Source: a bacterium (lineage in GTDB: Bacteria > Verrucomicrobiota > Kiritimatiellia > UBA8416). From it: 18,814 nucleotides of DNA. Within the stretch, counting starts at the first letter, position 1. Each line of letters begins with the position of its first letter. The position numbers and the translations under genes were made by a program. The notes beneath the pieces were generated by a model. The model did no database searches and was not told the origin of the DNA. It was given only the letters and a program-made list of their open reading frames with translations. The DNA lies in NCBI GenBank assembly GCA_020048935.1, contig JAIFLS010000065.1, positions 1 through 18,814 on the forward strand. Direction: 5' to 3'. This document shows, piece by piece, positions 7,931 to 15,729 of this stretch.

Positions 7931-8170
7931 GATGGAAGCACGCCACACTGAAGTCGACATAGTCATCACACCGACAGTGACTTAACAAAAAACAACCTGC
8001 CCTGTATACCGGGATGATCCCAATCGGAAACTCACACAATATTGTTAAGACACCTTACCATTCGTTACATTTGTGTATCGCCGGTGGTTGTAACGGTATC
8101 TGAGCCGGCATCCCGATATTTGAGCATTCCGAACTTGCCAGACAGGCAGTGGATACCATAGAGTGCCAGT

Positions 8171-8872
8171 ATGAAAACCGATTACCGTTTATATGCATCC
8201 CGCATCGTGACCCTGTTCGCGCTGGTAGCCATGACGGCAGTGCCGTCAGCAATTCAGGCGCAGGATTCAGCCGATCGGCAGTTCAGTGCCATTTCCAGGT
8301 TGATCGAGAAGGCCGACCAGGAGCTTGAGGTGGACAGGAAACAGGACGCCATCCGGCTTTACGGTGCCACGATTGCCGCCTACCGCGATTTCTCGGAGCG
8401 GTTCCCCGAGTACCAGGCTGAATTGGTGCAGTTCAGGGTTTCCTACTGCCGGCAGCAAATGATGGATCTGCTGGCACAGAAACAAACTGAAGCGCGTGAA
8501 GCCGCGGCCCCCCCCCTGCCACCGGATGTCAGCAAGGAAATCCAGCATGGTTCCGAGCTTTGCCGTGCGGGCCGTTTCGCCGAGGCAAAGGCCGCCATGG
8601 AAGCGCTGACGGGCAAGACCCCTGAAGCACCGCACACCATGCTGGTGCTTGCAACGGCCAGACTCGGAACGGGAGACCTCGAGGGAGCTCGGCAACAGCT
8701 TCAGCGCGTCCTGGAACTGGATGCCGATAATGGAATTGCCCACTATAACCTCGTCCAGGTACTGCTTCGTTCGCCCGCCCCGGACTACGATGCATCCCGC
8801 GAACACTACCGACAGGCTCGCCGCCTCGGTATTCCTGCCGACAGCGACCTCGAATCCGTGCTCGATCTCTAA
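8171..8872 (+). CDS. Exported TPR-repeat protein
   Basis: A 233-residue protein of unknown role. An N-terminal Sec signal peptide (VTLFALVAMTAVPSAIQA, predicted cut before QDSAD at about 31) places it in the periplasm or outer envelope. Residues 35-115 are helical and charged (EKADQELEVDRKQDAIRLYG, a TPR-like hairpin), followed by a short Pro-rich hinge (APPLPPD). Then come two or three TPR units at about 122-225: AGRFAEAKAAMEAL, TGDLEGARQQLQRVLELDADN and DYDASREHYRQARRLG. It probably scaffolds other envelope proteins. It is the first of four same-strand genes with gaps of 14, 31 and 30 nt. The Shine-Dalgarno sequence is poor, but the signal peptide supports this start. Confidence 0.8.
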   Translation: MKTDYRLYASRIVTLFALVAMTAVPSAIQAQDSADRQFSAISRLIEKADQELEVDRKQDAIRLYGATIAAYRDFSERFPEYQAELVQFRVSYCRQQMMDLLAQKQTEAREAAAPPLPPDVSKEIQHGSELCRAGRFAEAKAAMEALTGKTPEAPHTMLVLATARLGTGDLEGARQQLQRVLELDADNGIAHYNLVQVLLRSPAPDYDASREHYRQARRLGIPADSDLESVLDL

Positions 8873-8886
8873 TCATCTGGGGAAAT

Positions 8887-9828
8887 ATGGATCACAAGAA
8901 CAATACCGGAAAAAACTTCCTGGTCAGCCTGCTGACGGCCATGCGCCCGACGCAATGGACCAAGAATGCCGTCGTGCTTGCCGCACTTGCATTCGGCTAC
9001 GGCGACAAAGCCCAGCACCTTGAGCTGCTTTCCGGGCTGAGACTGGCGTTGCCTGCCGCCCTGCTTTTCTGCTTGTGCTCCAGCGGGGTCTACCTGATCA
9101 ACGACCTGATCGACATGAAAAGCGACCGCGAGCATCCCGCCAAGCGCTACCGGCCAATCGCATCCGGACGGATCAGCCCGATCCAGGCAGGCATCACTGC
9201 CGCCATACTCCTGGCCACCGCCTTTGCGGGCGGCTGGCTGCTATCCCGCCCTTTCCTCACCGTCATTCTCGCTTATGTCGCCCTGCAGGTCGTCTACTCG
9301 CTTTTCCTCAAGCGTGTCGCCCTGCTGGATGTCTTCATCATTGCCTCCGGGTTTGTGCTGCGCGCCATTGCCGGCGCGGCGGTCTTCCAGGATCCCCCCG
9401 TCCCGATCTCGCCCTGGCTGCTGCTCTGCACATTCCTGCTGGCTCTCTTCCTGGCACTATGCAAGCGCCGCCAGGAGAAAGGATCGATCGAGAGCGCCGC
9501 CTCCGCCCGCCAGCGCATCAGCCTGCAGAAATATGACCTGCAGCTTCTCGACCAGTTGATCGCCGCCGTCAGCGCCGCCACGATCGTGACCTACGCCATC
9601 TACACGCTCTGGCCCGAGACGGTTGCCAAATTCGGCTCCAGCCAGCTTGGGTTCACCATCCCGATTGTCATGTTCGGGATCTTCCGTTACCTGGACCTGC
9701 TCTACCGCCAGGACAAGGGCGACCGTCCCGAGAAGCTGCTGCTCACCGATGTCCCGCTGCTGCTGACCGTGATTGCCTACGGCACCGCCGTGCTGCTGAT
9801 CTTCAGCATTCCCCGCGGCGCGGCCTGA
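8887..9828 (+). CDS. UbiA-family prenyltransferase, decaprenyl-phosphate phosphoribosyltransferase-like
   Basis: Integral membrane enzyme of the UbiA superfamily, 313 residues, about eight or nine helices. The opening MRPTQWTKNAVV, the first Asp motif NDLIDMKSDREHP (D76, D80) followed by KRYRPIASG, and the second segment YSLFLKRVALLDV...GFVLRAIAGA are typical of the decaprenyl-phosphate 5-phosphoribosyltransferase branch (Rv3806c-like). That branch transfers phosphoribose from PRPP to a polyprenyl phosphate. In mycobacteria it feeds arabinan synthesis; its role outside actinobacteria is less clear and may concern an envelope glycan. GGGG sits just upstream of the ATG. The 14-nt gap to the TPR gene suggests one transcript. 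Distinct from the MenA at 13720. Confidence 0.85.
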   Translation: MDHKNNTGKNFLVSLLTAMRPTQWTKNAVVLAALAFGYGDKAQHLELLSGLRLALPAALLFCLCSSGVYLINDLIDMKSDREHPAKRYRPIASGRISPIQAGITAAILLATAFAGGWLLSRPFLTVILAYVALQVVYSLFLKRVALLDVFIIASGFVLRAIAGAAVFQDPPVPISPWLLLCTFLLALFLALCKRRQEKGSIESAASARQRISLQKYDLQLLDQLIAAVSAATIVTYAIYTLWPETVAKFGSSQLGFTIPIVMFGIFRYLDLLYRQDKGDRPEKLLLTDVPLLLTVIAYGTAVLLIFSIPRGAA

Positions 9829-9859
9829 TTCACCCTAACGACACATCAAGGGAGACCGT

Positions 9860-10978
9860 ATGGACACGTGCACGATTGCTTTTGACCGGATGGAAGCGTT
9901 CATGGTCGATGTCTTCGAGGGGATCGGCGTCCCCGAAGCGGACGCCCGGATCTGCGCGGACGTGCTGATCACCGCTGACAAGCGTGGTATCGATTCGCAC
10001 GGTATCGGGCGTTTGAAACCCATCTACTATGACCGCATTGTGCATGATCGTATCCAGAACCCAGTCACAAGGATCGAGGTCGTCCGGGATCATATGGCAA
10101 CCGCCGTCGTCGACGGCCACGACGGAATGGGCATGGTCATTGCCAGCCGCTGCATGCAGATGGCCATCGAAAAGGCCCGCCAATACGGACTCGGCATGGT
10201 GGTCGCGCGCAATTCGACCCATTATGGTATCGCCGGCTACTACCCGATGCTGGCCTGCCGCGAGAACATGATCGGCCTTACCGGCACCAATGCGCGGCCC
10301 TCGATCGCCCCCACATTCGGCGTGGAGAACATGCTCGGCACCAACCCGCTGGTTTTCGGCATGCCCACCGACGAGGATTTCATCTTCACGAATGACTACG
10401 CCACCTCCATCAGCCAGCGCGGCAAGATCGAGCAATACGCCCGCGAGGGGAAGGCGCTCCCGCCCGGCTGGGTGATCGACCAGGACGGCAAGCCCATGAC
10501 CGATTCGCAAGCTGTTCTGACTGCCCTGGTCGATGGCACGGCCGCGCTCTGCCCCGTCGGCGGCATCGGCGAGGAACTCGGCGGCTACAAGGGCTACGGC
10601 TACGCGACGGTCGTGGAGATCCTCTCCGCCGCCCTGCAGCAGGGGGCCTTCCTCAAGCAGCTTCTCGGGATTGACGAGAGCGGAACCAAGGTCCCTTATC
10701 GCCTCGGTCATTTCTTCATGGCGATCGACATCGCCGCCTTCACGGATGTCGACGCCTTCAGGAAGACCACGGGCGACATCCTGCGGCAATTACGAGAATC
10801 CCGCAAGGCCCCGGGCCAGGAGCGCATCTATACCGCTGGCGAGAAAGAGCACCTGGCCTGGCAGGAACGGCGCGGAACCGGTGTGCCGCTGAATGCCGTG
10901 CTGCAGGCGCAGATCCTGGAAATGCGCGACGCGCTCGGCCTGCAACGCTACCGCTTCCCGTTTGAATCCCGATCTTGA
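9860..10978 (+). CDS. Malate/L-lactate dehydrogenase family (LDH2/MDG2) oxidoreductase
   Basis: NAD(P)-dependent 2-hydroxyacid dehydrogenase of the archaeal-type malate dehydrogenase family, unrelated to classical MDH/LDH. The 372-residue protein has the family's DSHGIGRL motif (catalytic-type His), VDGHDGMGMVIA, ARNSTHYGIAGYY, and the substrate/cofactor segments GTNARPSIAPTFG, MLGTNPLVFG and GGYKGYGYATVVEIL. AAGGGAG precedes the ATG. Members oxidise malate, lactate, sulfolactate, ureidoglycolate or related acids; the sequence alone does not settle which. A malate role is the default guess. It sits third in the four-gene run, and no neighbour indicates its substrate. Confidence 0.9.
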   Translation: MDTCTIAFDRMEAFMVDVFEGIGVPEADARICADVLITADKRGIDSHGIGRLKPIYYDRIVHDRIQNPVTRIEVVRDHMATAVVDGHDGMGMVIASRCMQMAIEKARQYGLGMVVARNSTHYGIAGYYPMLACRENMIGLTGTNARPSIAPTFGVENMLGTNPLVFGMPTDEDFIFTNDYATSISQRGKIEQYAREGKALPPGWVIDQDGKPMTDSQAVLTALVDGTAALCPVGGIGEELGGYKGYGYATVVEILSAALQQGAFLKQLLGIDESGTKVPYRLGHFFMAIDIAAFTDVDAFRKTTGDILRQLRESRKAPGQERIYTAGEKEHLAWQERRGTGVPLNAVLQAQILEMRDALGLQRYRFPFESRS

Positions 10979-11008
10979 TTTACCGACGAACCTCGCCTAA
11001 GCTGCACC

Positions 11009-13594
11009 ATGCAAAACAACGGAACAGACGGACCCATCCAGACGGCACCGGATCAGGCGGCCAGGGAGAACCAGCAAGTCAGCGTTCTGGTACTGGATGA
11101 CGACAATTCCTTGCGTAACCTCATTGAGCAATGCCTGACGCGCGCCGGCTGCAGCGTCATGACCGCCCGCGAAGGCGGGGAAGGCCTGCAGATCCTGCTC
11201 AGCCACCGTTTCGATGTCGTCGTCACGGACCTGATGATGGAACCGATGGACGGCATCACATTCCTTGGCGAGGCATTGCGGATCTGGCCCTGGATGGGAG
11301 TGGTCGTCTTCAGCGGCTACGTGCAGGATGAAATCAGGCAGCGCGCGGCGGCGATCGGGGTAACCTCCATTCTGGAGAAGCCGGTTTCGTTTAGCGACCT
11401 GATCGAGAGCGTTCAGGAAGAAGCCAGGCGCATGCGCCAGCGTATCGCAGGTAACAACAACGTCTCGCTGGACCACATCCAATACCAGCTCAGCATCCTG
11501 CGCGAGAACACGCGTACAGCGATGGAGGCCACCAGCCTCGACCAGGCCCTGGGTAATCTTTCCCGCGACCTGGGCCAGGCGCTTCCCTCGGTTGCCACGG
11601 CCATCCTGAGTCGCCAGGACAAGGACGGAAAGGCGATCATGGTGGGCACGCTGCGCCGCGCCGTCACCCGATCATTCCTCAGCCAGCTCGAGATACTGAT
11701 CAGGAAACGGTACCAGATGCTAAGCGGTTCCGAGATCCCCGAAGTCGTGAAGTTGCAGGTCTCCGGCGTCGATGTCAGCGAAGCCGGAATCAATGATCCC
11801 GGGAACGCCTTCACCTTCCCTATCATCAGCAACGGGAGCGTTACCGGGATCCTGGCATTCGTGCCGCCTGCGGACTACACGTGCAGCGACTCGGACATCT
11901 CTTTCCTGTACCACGCAGCCAACCACCTTACGACGGTCCTGATCGCGTTCCACCGGATTCGTGAGCTGGCAGTGCGGGACGAGCTGACCGGGCTCTACAA
12001 CCGGCACCACCTCCAGGACGAACTACCAGCCGTATGGCAAATGGCGGCACGCTACGGTTTTTCAACCAGTATCATGATACTTGATGTCGACCATTTCAAA
12101 CTGATTAACGACAACTACGGGCACATCACCGGAGACCGGGTGCTGAAGGAACTCGGGCAGATCGCCCGCAGCGTATTCCGCAGTTCTGACCTGATTGCCC
12201 GCTACGGTGGCGACGAGATCATCGTGATCCTTCCGGATGCCGATCCGAGCAGCCTCGCGAGACTCGCCAATCGAATGATCGAATCGGTACGTGCCCACAC
12301 CTTCTGTGAAGACGCCCAGGCCCTGCACTGCACCGTATCCATCGGTGCCGCCGGGAGCCGCACCCGAGACGGGGCCTTGATCAGCAGCGAGAACCTGCTG
12401 GCGAGAGCCGATGAGGCTCTTTATGTCGCAAAGCGCAACGGTCGTGATCGCAGTTGCGTCTGGACGGAAGCCGCACCGGATGCCACAGAAAAGAGGGATT
12501 CAAACGAAAGCGACGCAGACACCAGCCACTCCGTGTCGGCCCCGCGAGTCCTGGTGGTCGATGACGACAGCTCTGTTCTCAAGATCATCGAGATGCTGCT
12601 CGAGATGCAGGGCTACTCCGCACAGCTTTTCGAGACCGGAACCGCGGCCTACAAGGCCGTGTCCGCGAATCCCGGCTATTTCGACGTCGCCATGATTGAT
12701 CTGAACCTCAACGACATGAGCGGGCTCGACCTGATCAAGCAGATCAGTGACATCGACAACATGCTTGTCCAGATCGTCATCACCGGCGATGCCACCCTCG
12801 ACAACGCCGTCAACAGCCTGCGCCACGGCGCTTATGACTTCATCCAGAAACCAATCCAGCTTAACCAGCTTCGTATAACCCTGAGCCGGGCGCTCGAGTA
12901 TCACCGTTTGCGTGTCGAGAACCAGGAGTACCAGCAGAACCTGGAGGAGATGGTGCGGCGCAAGAGCATCGAGCTGACGAACGCCCTGCAGCGGACACGC
13001 GACTCCTTTGACTTCACCCTGCGCGCCATGGCCTCCATGCTGGATGCCCGCGAGCATGCCACCGGGGCGCACAGCCAGCGCGTGCAGGACATCACCTGCA
13101 TGATCGCGCGCGATTTCGGGATGCAGGAGAAACAGCTTGCCGATATCCGGCAGGGGGCCCTTTTGCACGATATCGGCAAGATCGCCACCCCGGATGCCAT
13201 TCTGCTCAAGGCCGGTCCGCTCAACGAGGATGAATGGAAAATCATGCGGCAACATGTCGTCACCGGCTACGAGTTGATAAGCAAGAGCCCCGACCTCAAG
13301 GATACCGCCGAGCTGATGCTCTGCCACCACGAGTCCTTCGACGGGACCGGTTATCCCAAAGGGCTTAAGGGCGAGCAGATTCCGCTCGGGGCACGCATCT
13401 TCACCCTTGTGGACGCCTATGACGCCATGCGGTCGGACCGCCCCTACCGCAAGGGGATGACGCGCGAAGCCGCCTTCGAGGAAATCAGACGCCACTGCGG
13501 TACCCAGTTTGATCCAACGGTCGTCGAGGTCTTCATGCGGCGGGCGGACGAAGTCGAGAAAACAGGAAACTGGACCGGTGATCACCACGCATAA
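11009..13594 (+). CDS. REC-GAF-GGDEF-REC-HD-GYP c-di-GMP signalling protein
   Basis: An 861-residue cytoplasmic regulator with both c-di-GMP synthase and phosphodiesterase domains. Order: receiver 1 (about 26-140, phospho-acceptor D74 in VVTDLMM); a GAF-like sensor (about 160-320); a GGDEF domain (about 325-485) with DELTGLYNRHH, DVDHFKLINDNYGH, active site GGDEI (400-404) and an intact inhibitory RxxD site (R391-D394); a charged linker (about 488-511); receiver 2 (about 512-630, D564); a coiled coil (about 640-670); and HD-GYP (about 675-850) with HD at 720-721, HHESFDGTGYP (GYP 781-783) and the following DAYDAMRSDRPYR. The active-site Phe is replaced by Ile. It looks like a fusion of a REC-GAF-GGDEF and a REC-HD-GYP protein. 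The ATG has no strong ribosome-binding site, and the gene follows the dehydrogenase by 30 nt. Confidence 0.93.
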   Translation: MQNNGTDGPIQTAPDQAARENQQVSVLVLDDDNSLRNLIEQCLTRAGCSVMTAREGGEGLQILLSHRFDVVVTDLMMEPMDGITFLGEALRIWPWMGVVVFSGYVQDEIRQRAAAIGVTSILEKPVSFSDLIESVQEEARRMRQRIAGNNNVSLDHIQYQLSILRENTRTAMEATSLDQALGNLSRDLGQALPSVATAILSRQDKDGKAIMVGTLRRAVTRSFLSQLEILIRKRYQMLSGSEIPEVVKLQVSGVDVSEAGINDPGNAFTFPIISNGSVTGILAFVPPADYTCSDSDISFLYHAANHLTTVLIAFHRIRELAVRDELTGLYNRHHLQDELPAVWQMAARYGFSTSIMILDVDHFKLINDNYGHITGDRVLKELGQIARSVFRSSDLIARYGGDEIIVILPDADPSSLARLANRMIESVRAHTFCEDAQALHCTVSIGAAGSRTRDGALISSENLLARADEALYVAKRNGRDRSCVWTEAAPDATEKRDSNESDADTSHSVSAPRVLVVDDDSSVLKIIEMLLEMQGYSAQLFETGTAAYKAVSANPGYFDVAMIDLNLNDMSGLDLIKQISDIDNMLVQIVITGDATLDNAVNSLRHGAYDFIQKPIQLNQLRITLSRALEYHRLRVENQEYQQNLEEMVRRKSIELTNALQRTRDSFDFTLRAMASMLDAREHATGAHSQRVQDITCMIARDFGMQEKQLADIRQGALLHDIGKIATPDAILLKAGPLNEDEWKIMRQHVVTGYELISKSPDLKDTAELMLCHHESFDGTGYPKGLKGEQIPLGARIFTLVDAYDAMRSDRPYRKGMTREAAFEEIRRHCGTQFDPTVVEVFMRRADEVEKTGNWTGDHHA

Positions 13595-13719
13595 GATCAC
13601 GCAAAGGCTCAAATTCGTAATCGTCGCTCGTTCGTTGACGGCATGAGAATGGCAGCCACTTCAGGACGGCGTTTCTGATCGCGAAGATCAGATCGAGCAC
13701 GGCAGCGTTGGTTGCGTCT
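13595..13719. other. Convergent gap with a short hairpin
   Basis: This is the 125-bp space between the stops of the c-di-GMP protein (plus) and menA (minus). A perfect 6-bp stem CTGATC / GATCAG with a 5-nt loop lies at 13675-13691. No T run follows on either strand, so it is at best a weak bidirectional terminator. A minus-strand frame is open across the gap (reading LIFAIRNAVLKWLPFS) but has no ribosome-binding site and overlaps a clear gene. I do not call it. Confidence 0.4.
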
Positions 13720-14640
13720 TCACCACAGGGCATCCGCGATAAAGGACAGGATCAGTAACGTTCCAAACACCAACTGCAACTGGGCTGAGCGGGCGTCCAG
13801 CATGGCAAACCTATCCGGTTGCGTCCTCCAGTCGGGCATTGCCAGCTTCAGAGCCATCGGCAAAGCCAGCAGAACCGCCAGCGTCGACAGCGGAGCCGCG
13901 GTCGGAAGGACCTCCACGTGTGCGCCCACAAGGAACGCGATGACCAGTGCGAAGGGTCCCAGCATCAGGATGCGGTAATAGGCCCGCGATGCCCCGTAGC
14001 CAAGCCGCACCGCGGGGGTGCGGCAAGCCTTGGCTGCATCGCTGTCGATATCACGCCAGTTGTTGGCATGCAGGATGCCGATGCTATAGGCCACCAGCGG
14101 GAGGGCCCATAGGATGGGCTGCCAGGCGAACCGCTCGGTTTGTACCCAGTACGCGCCGAGGACCGGGAGCAGACCGAATGCAACAAGAATAGCCAAATCA
14201 CCAAAGCCGACATATTTGAGACACCAGCCCGAACGCGTGTACCCCAGCACGACGACCATGCCCGCCAGCCCCAGCCAGAGCACAACCCAGCCGGCAAGCC
14301 ACACCAGCGCCAGACCGAAAAACGTACCCAGTCCGATACAAAGCCAGGCCGCCCGTTGAACCTGACCGGACGTCAACAATCCCCGGACCACAGCCCCGCT
14401 CCCGGGATTTACCTGCACATCCAATCCGCGCCGATAGTCAAAACAGTCATTGAACAGATTGGCGGCGGTGTGGAAGCAAAGCATTCCCGCCATCGTCAGG
14501 GCAAAGCGTCCCCACAGGAACGGAGCGCCGCTGTGCCAGGCCAACACCGCCCCCAGCACCACCGGGAAAACCGATGCCGTATACGCGAATGGCCGGACCG
14601 CCACCCACCAGACGCTCAGCTTTGAATGTGTCTTGCTCAT
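13720..14640 (-). CDS. menA: 1,4-dihydroxy-2-naphthoate polyprenyltransferase
   Basis: UbiA-superfamily membrane enzyme that attaches the polyprenyl tail to dihydroxynaphthoate to make demethylmenaquinone. It has 306 residues and about eight or nine helices. The first Asp motif is NLFNDCFDYRRGLD (N64, D65, D68, D74), followed by NPGSGAVVRG; the second is HANNWRDIDSDAAKACRT (D197, D199, D201) then PAVRLG. This wording, with the NNWRDI and R-T-x-A-V-R-L-G elements, is MenA-like rather than UbiA-like. ATG 14640 is preferred over the upstream ATG at 14676 because GGAG lies 7 nt before it. It diverges from the polyprenyl synthase that would supply its side chain. The gene implies menaquinone as the respiratory quinone. 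Confidence 0.9.
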   Translation of the reverse strand: MSKTHSKLSVWWVAVRPFAYTASVFPVVLGAVLAWHSGAPFLWGRFALTMAGMLCFHTAANLFNDCFDYRRGLDVQVNPGSGAVVRGLLTSGQVQRAAWLCIGLGTFFGLALVWLAGWVVLWLGLAGMVVVLGYTRSGWCLKYVGFGDLAILVAFGLLPVLGAYWVQTERFAWQPILWALPLVAYSIGILHANNWRDIDSDAAKACRTPAVRLGYGASRAYYRILMLGPFALVIAFLVGAHVEVLPTAAPLSTLAVLLALPMALKLAMPDWRTQPDRFAMLDARSAQLQLVFGTLLILSFIADALW

Positions 14641-14747
14641 CGTTACTCCATGCCTGGGCTCTTGACCTGTGATCAAATACCGTTCTGGACGAGCTTACCG
14701 CAACCAGCCAGGTAATAACAATAATCGAAATCGGTCATTTCCGTGAT

Positions 14748-14777
14748 TTGTCCGGTTTACATGACCTCGCGTATTAT
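14748..14777 (+). promoter_or_regulatory. Putative sigma-70 promoter of the polyprenyl synthase-nqr operon
   Basis: TTGTCC (-35, 4 of 6 consensus bases) and TATTAT (-10, 5 of 6) are separated by 18 bp, about 60 nt before the ATG at 14839. It lies in the 198-bp divergent gap with menA, the only long non-coding stretch before the operon. The region around it is AT-rich compared with the genes. No operator was recognised and no menA promoter stood out on the other strand. Confidence 0.5.
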
Positions 14778-14838
14778 GGCATGATGAAGCTTCTATTGAT
14801 TTTCGACCATTACGTTACTGATTCAACATTCACCTTAC

Positions 14839-15729
14839 ATGAACGTGCTAACGACAACCTTAAGCGAAGAGGGCGACCTTCAGGCGGTGCGCAGCCTGAT
14901 CAGGGAAACCCTTTATGCCTCTTCGATGAAAAGCCTGATCGGGCGCTGCGCCGCCGAAGTCTGCGGCGGCAAGATGCTGCGCGCCCGGCTGATCCTGGCC
15001 GTGGGTCCGGCGGCCGGCATGGCGGCGGAACACCGGTTCCTCGCTGCCGCCAGCGTCGAAATGATCCACTCGGCCAGTCTGCTGCATGATGATGTGGTTG
15101 ATGGCGGACTCGAACGGCGTGGACTGCCTGCCTTCTGGGTGTCGGAAGGCACCAAACTGGCGGTTCTGCTCGGCGATATGCTCGTCAGCGCCGCCTTCGG
15201 GCAGATTCAGGGCATCCTGCCGGACGCGATTCCGCTGCTGGTGCAGACACTGCAGGAGATGTGCAACGCGGAAATTGATCAGGAATTCCTGATCGACCGA
15301 CAACAGGGCGATTGGGAGACCTGCGTCAGCATCGCCCGCCGCAAGACCGGCAGCCTATTCGGGTTTACCGCCCGCTGCGCGGCCGGTGCGGATGACAAAC
15401 TGGCCGCCGCGCTGTTGCGCGCGGGCTATGCGCTCGGCACGGCCTACCAGTTGGCTGACGATCTGCTCGATGAACGCGAGGATGTCGCCAATGCCGGCAA
15501 GACCCTCGGCTCGGACCGACGCGATAACAAGCTCACCGCAACCGTGTTCCAGTTCCCGGGGCAACCCGACCCCGACGCGCATATCAAAACCTTGCTGCTG
15601 GACGCCGAGTCTGAGCTGGATGCCTGGCCCACGGTTAAGACCGCGTGGAAACGCTACGCGGCGGACACGATCATGCCTGTTATTCTGTCGTTTACTCGAT
15701 TCGATCCCATGGAGGAGGCTGCTGTATGA
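14839..15729 (+). CDS. Long-chain polyprenyl diphosphate synthase
   Basis: Trans-isoprenyl diphosphate synthase (IspB/HepT type), 296 residues, that elongates farnesyl diphosphate with IPP to make the quinone side chain. The first Asp-rich motif is LLHDDVVDGGLERRG (D84, D85, D88), the second LADDLLDERED (D207, D208, D211). GGKMLRARL near 43 is the substrate-binding element. The residue five before the first motif is Ala79, a small residue typical of long-chain (about C35-C45) rather than C15-C20 enzymes. Product length and exact name are inferred. No Shine-Dalgarno sequence precedes the ATG. The stop overlaps the nqrA start (ATGA at 15726-15729), and menA lies divergently. Confidence 0.9.
   Translation: MNVLTTTLSEEGDLQAVRSLIRETLYASSMKSLIGRCAAEVCGGKMLRARLILAVGPAAGMAAEHRFLAAASVEMIHSASLLHDDVVDGGLERRGLPAFWVSEGTKLAVLLGDMLVSAAFGQIQGILPDAIPLLVQTLQEMCNAEIDQEFLIDRQQGDWETCVSIARRKTGSLFGFTARCAAGADDKLAAALLRAGYALGTAYQLADDLLDEREDVANAGKTLGSDRRDNKLTATVFQFPGQPDPDAHIKTLLLDAESELDAWPTVKTAWKRYAADTIMPVILSFTRFDPMEEAAV

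Larger units (their letters stand above)
7797..8170. other. Divergent intergenic region between amt and the TPR gene
   Basis: This 374-bp gap holds the sigma-54 promoter of amt (7916-7930) and a hairpin in its leader. On the plus-strand side I see no convincing -35/-10 pair for the TPR operon. A 10-bp perfect palindrome (ACAATATTGT, 8036-8045) and a distant inverted pair CTTAACA (7981-7987) / TGTTAAG (8043-8049) are possible operators, but this is weak. No RNA gene or coding region is recognised. Confidence 0.6.

Noticed and set aside
7797..8039. N-terminal extension of amt to 8039
   Set aside because: It would run through the sigma-54 promoter and leader hairpin and put 81 residues before the signal peptide; the ribosome-binding site supports ATG 7796.
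10975..11003. Possible promoter TTGATT-17-TAAGCT before the c-di-GMP gene
   Set aside because: The -10 matches only 3 of 6 bases, and the gene sits 30 nt after the dehydrogenase, so operon readthrough is simpler.
15645..15725. Upstream start for nqrA at 15645
   Set aside because: It lies within the polyprenyl synthase gene; ATG 15726 has GGAGGAGG and the ATGA overlap.
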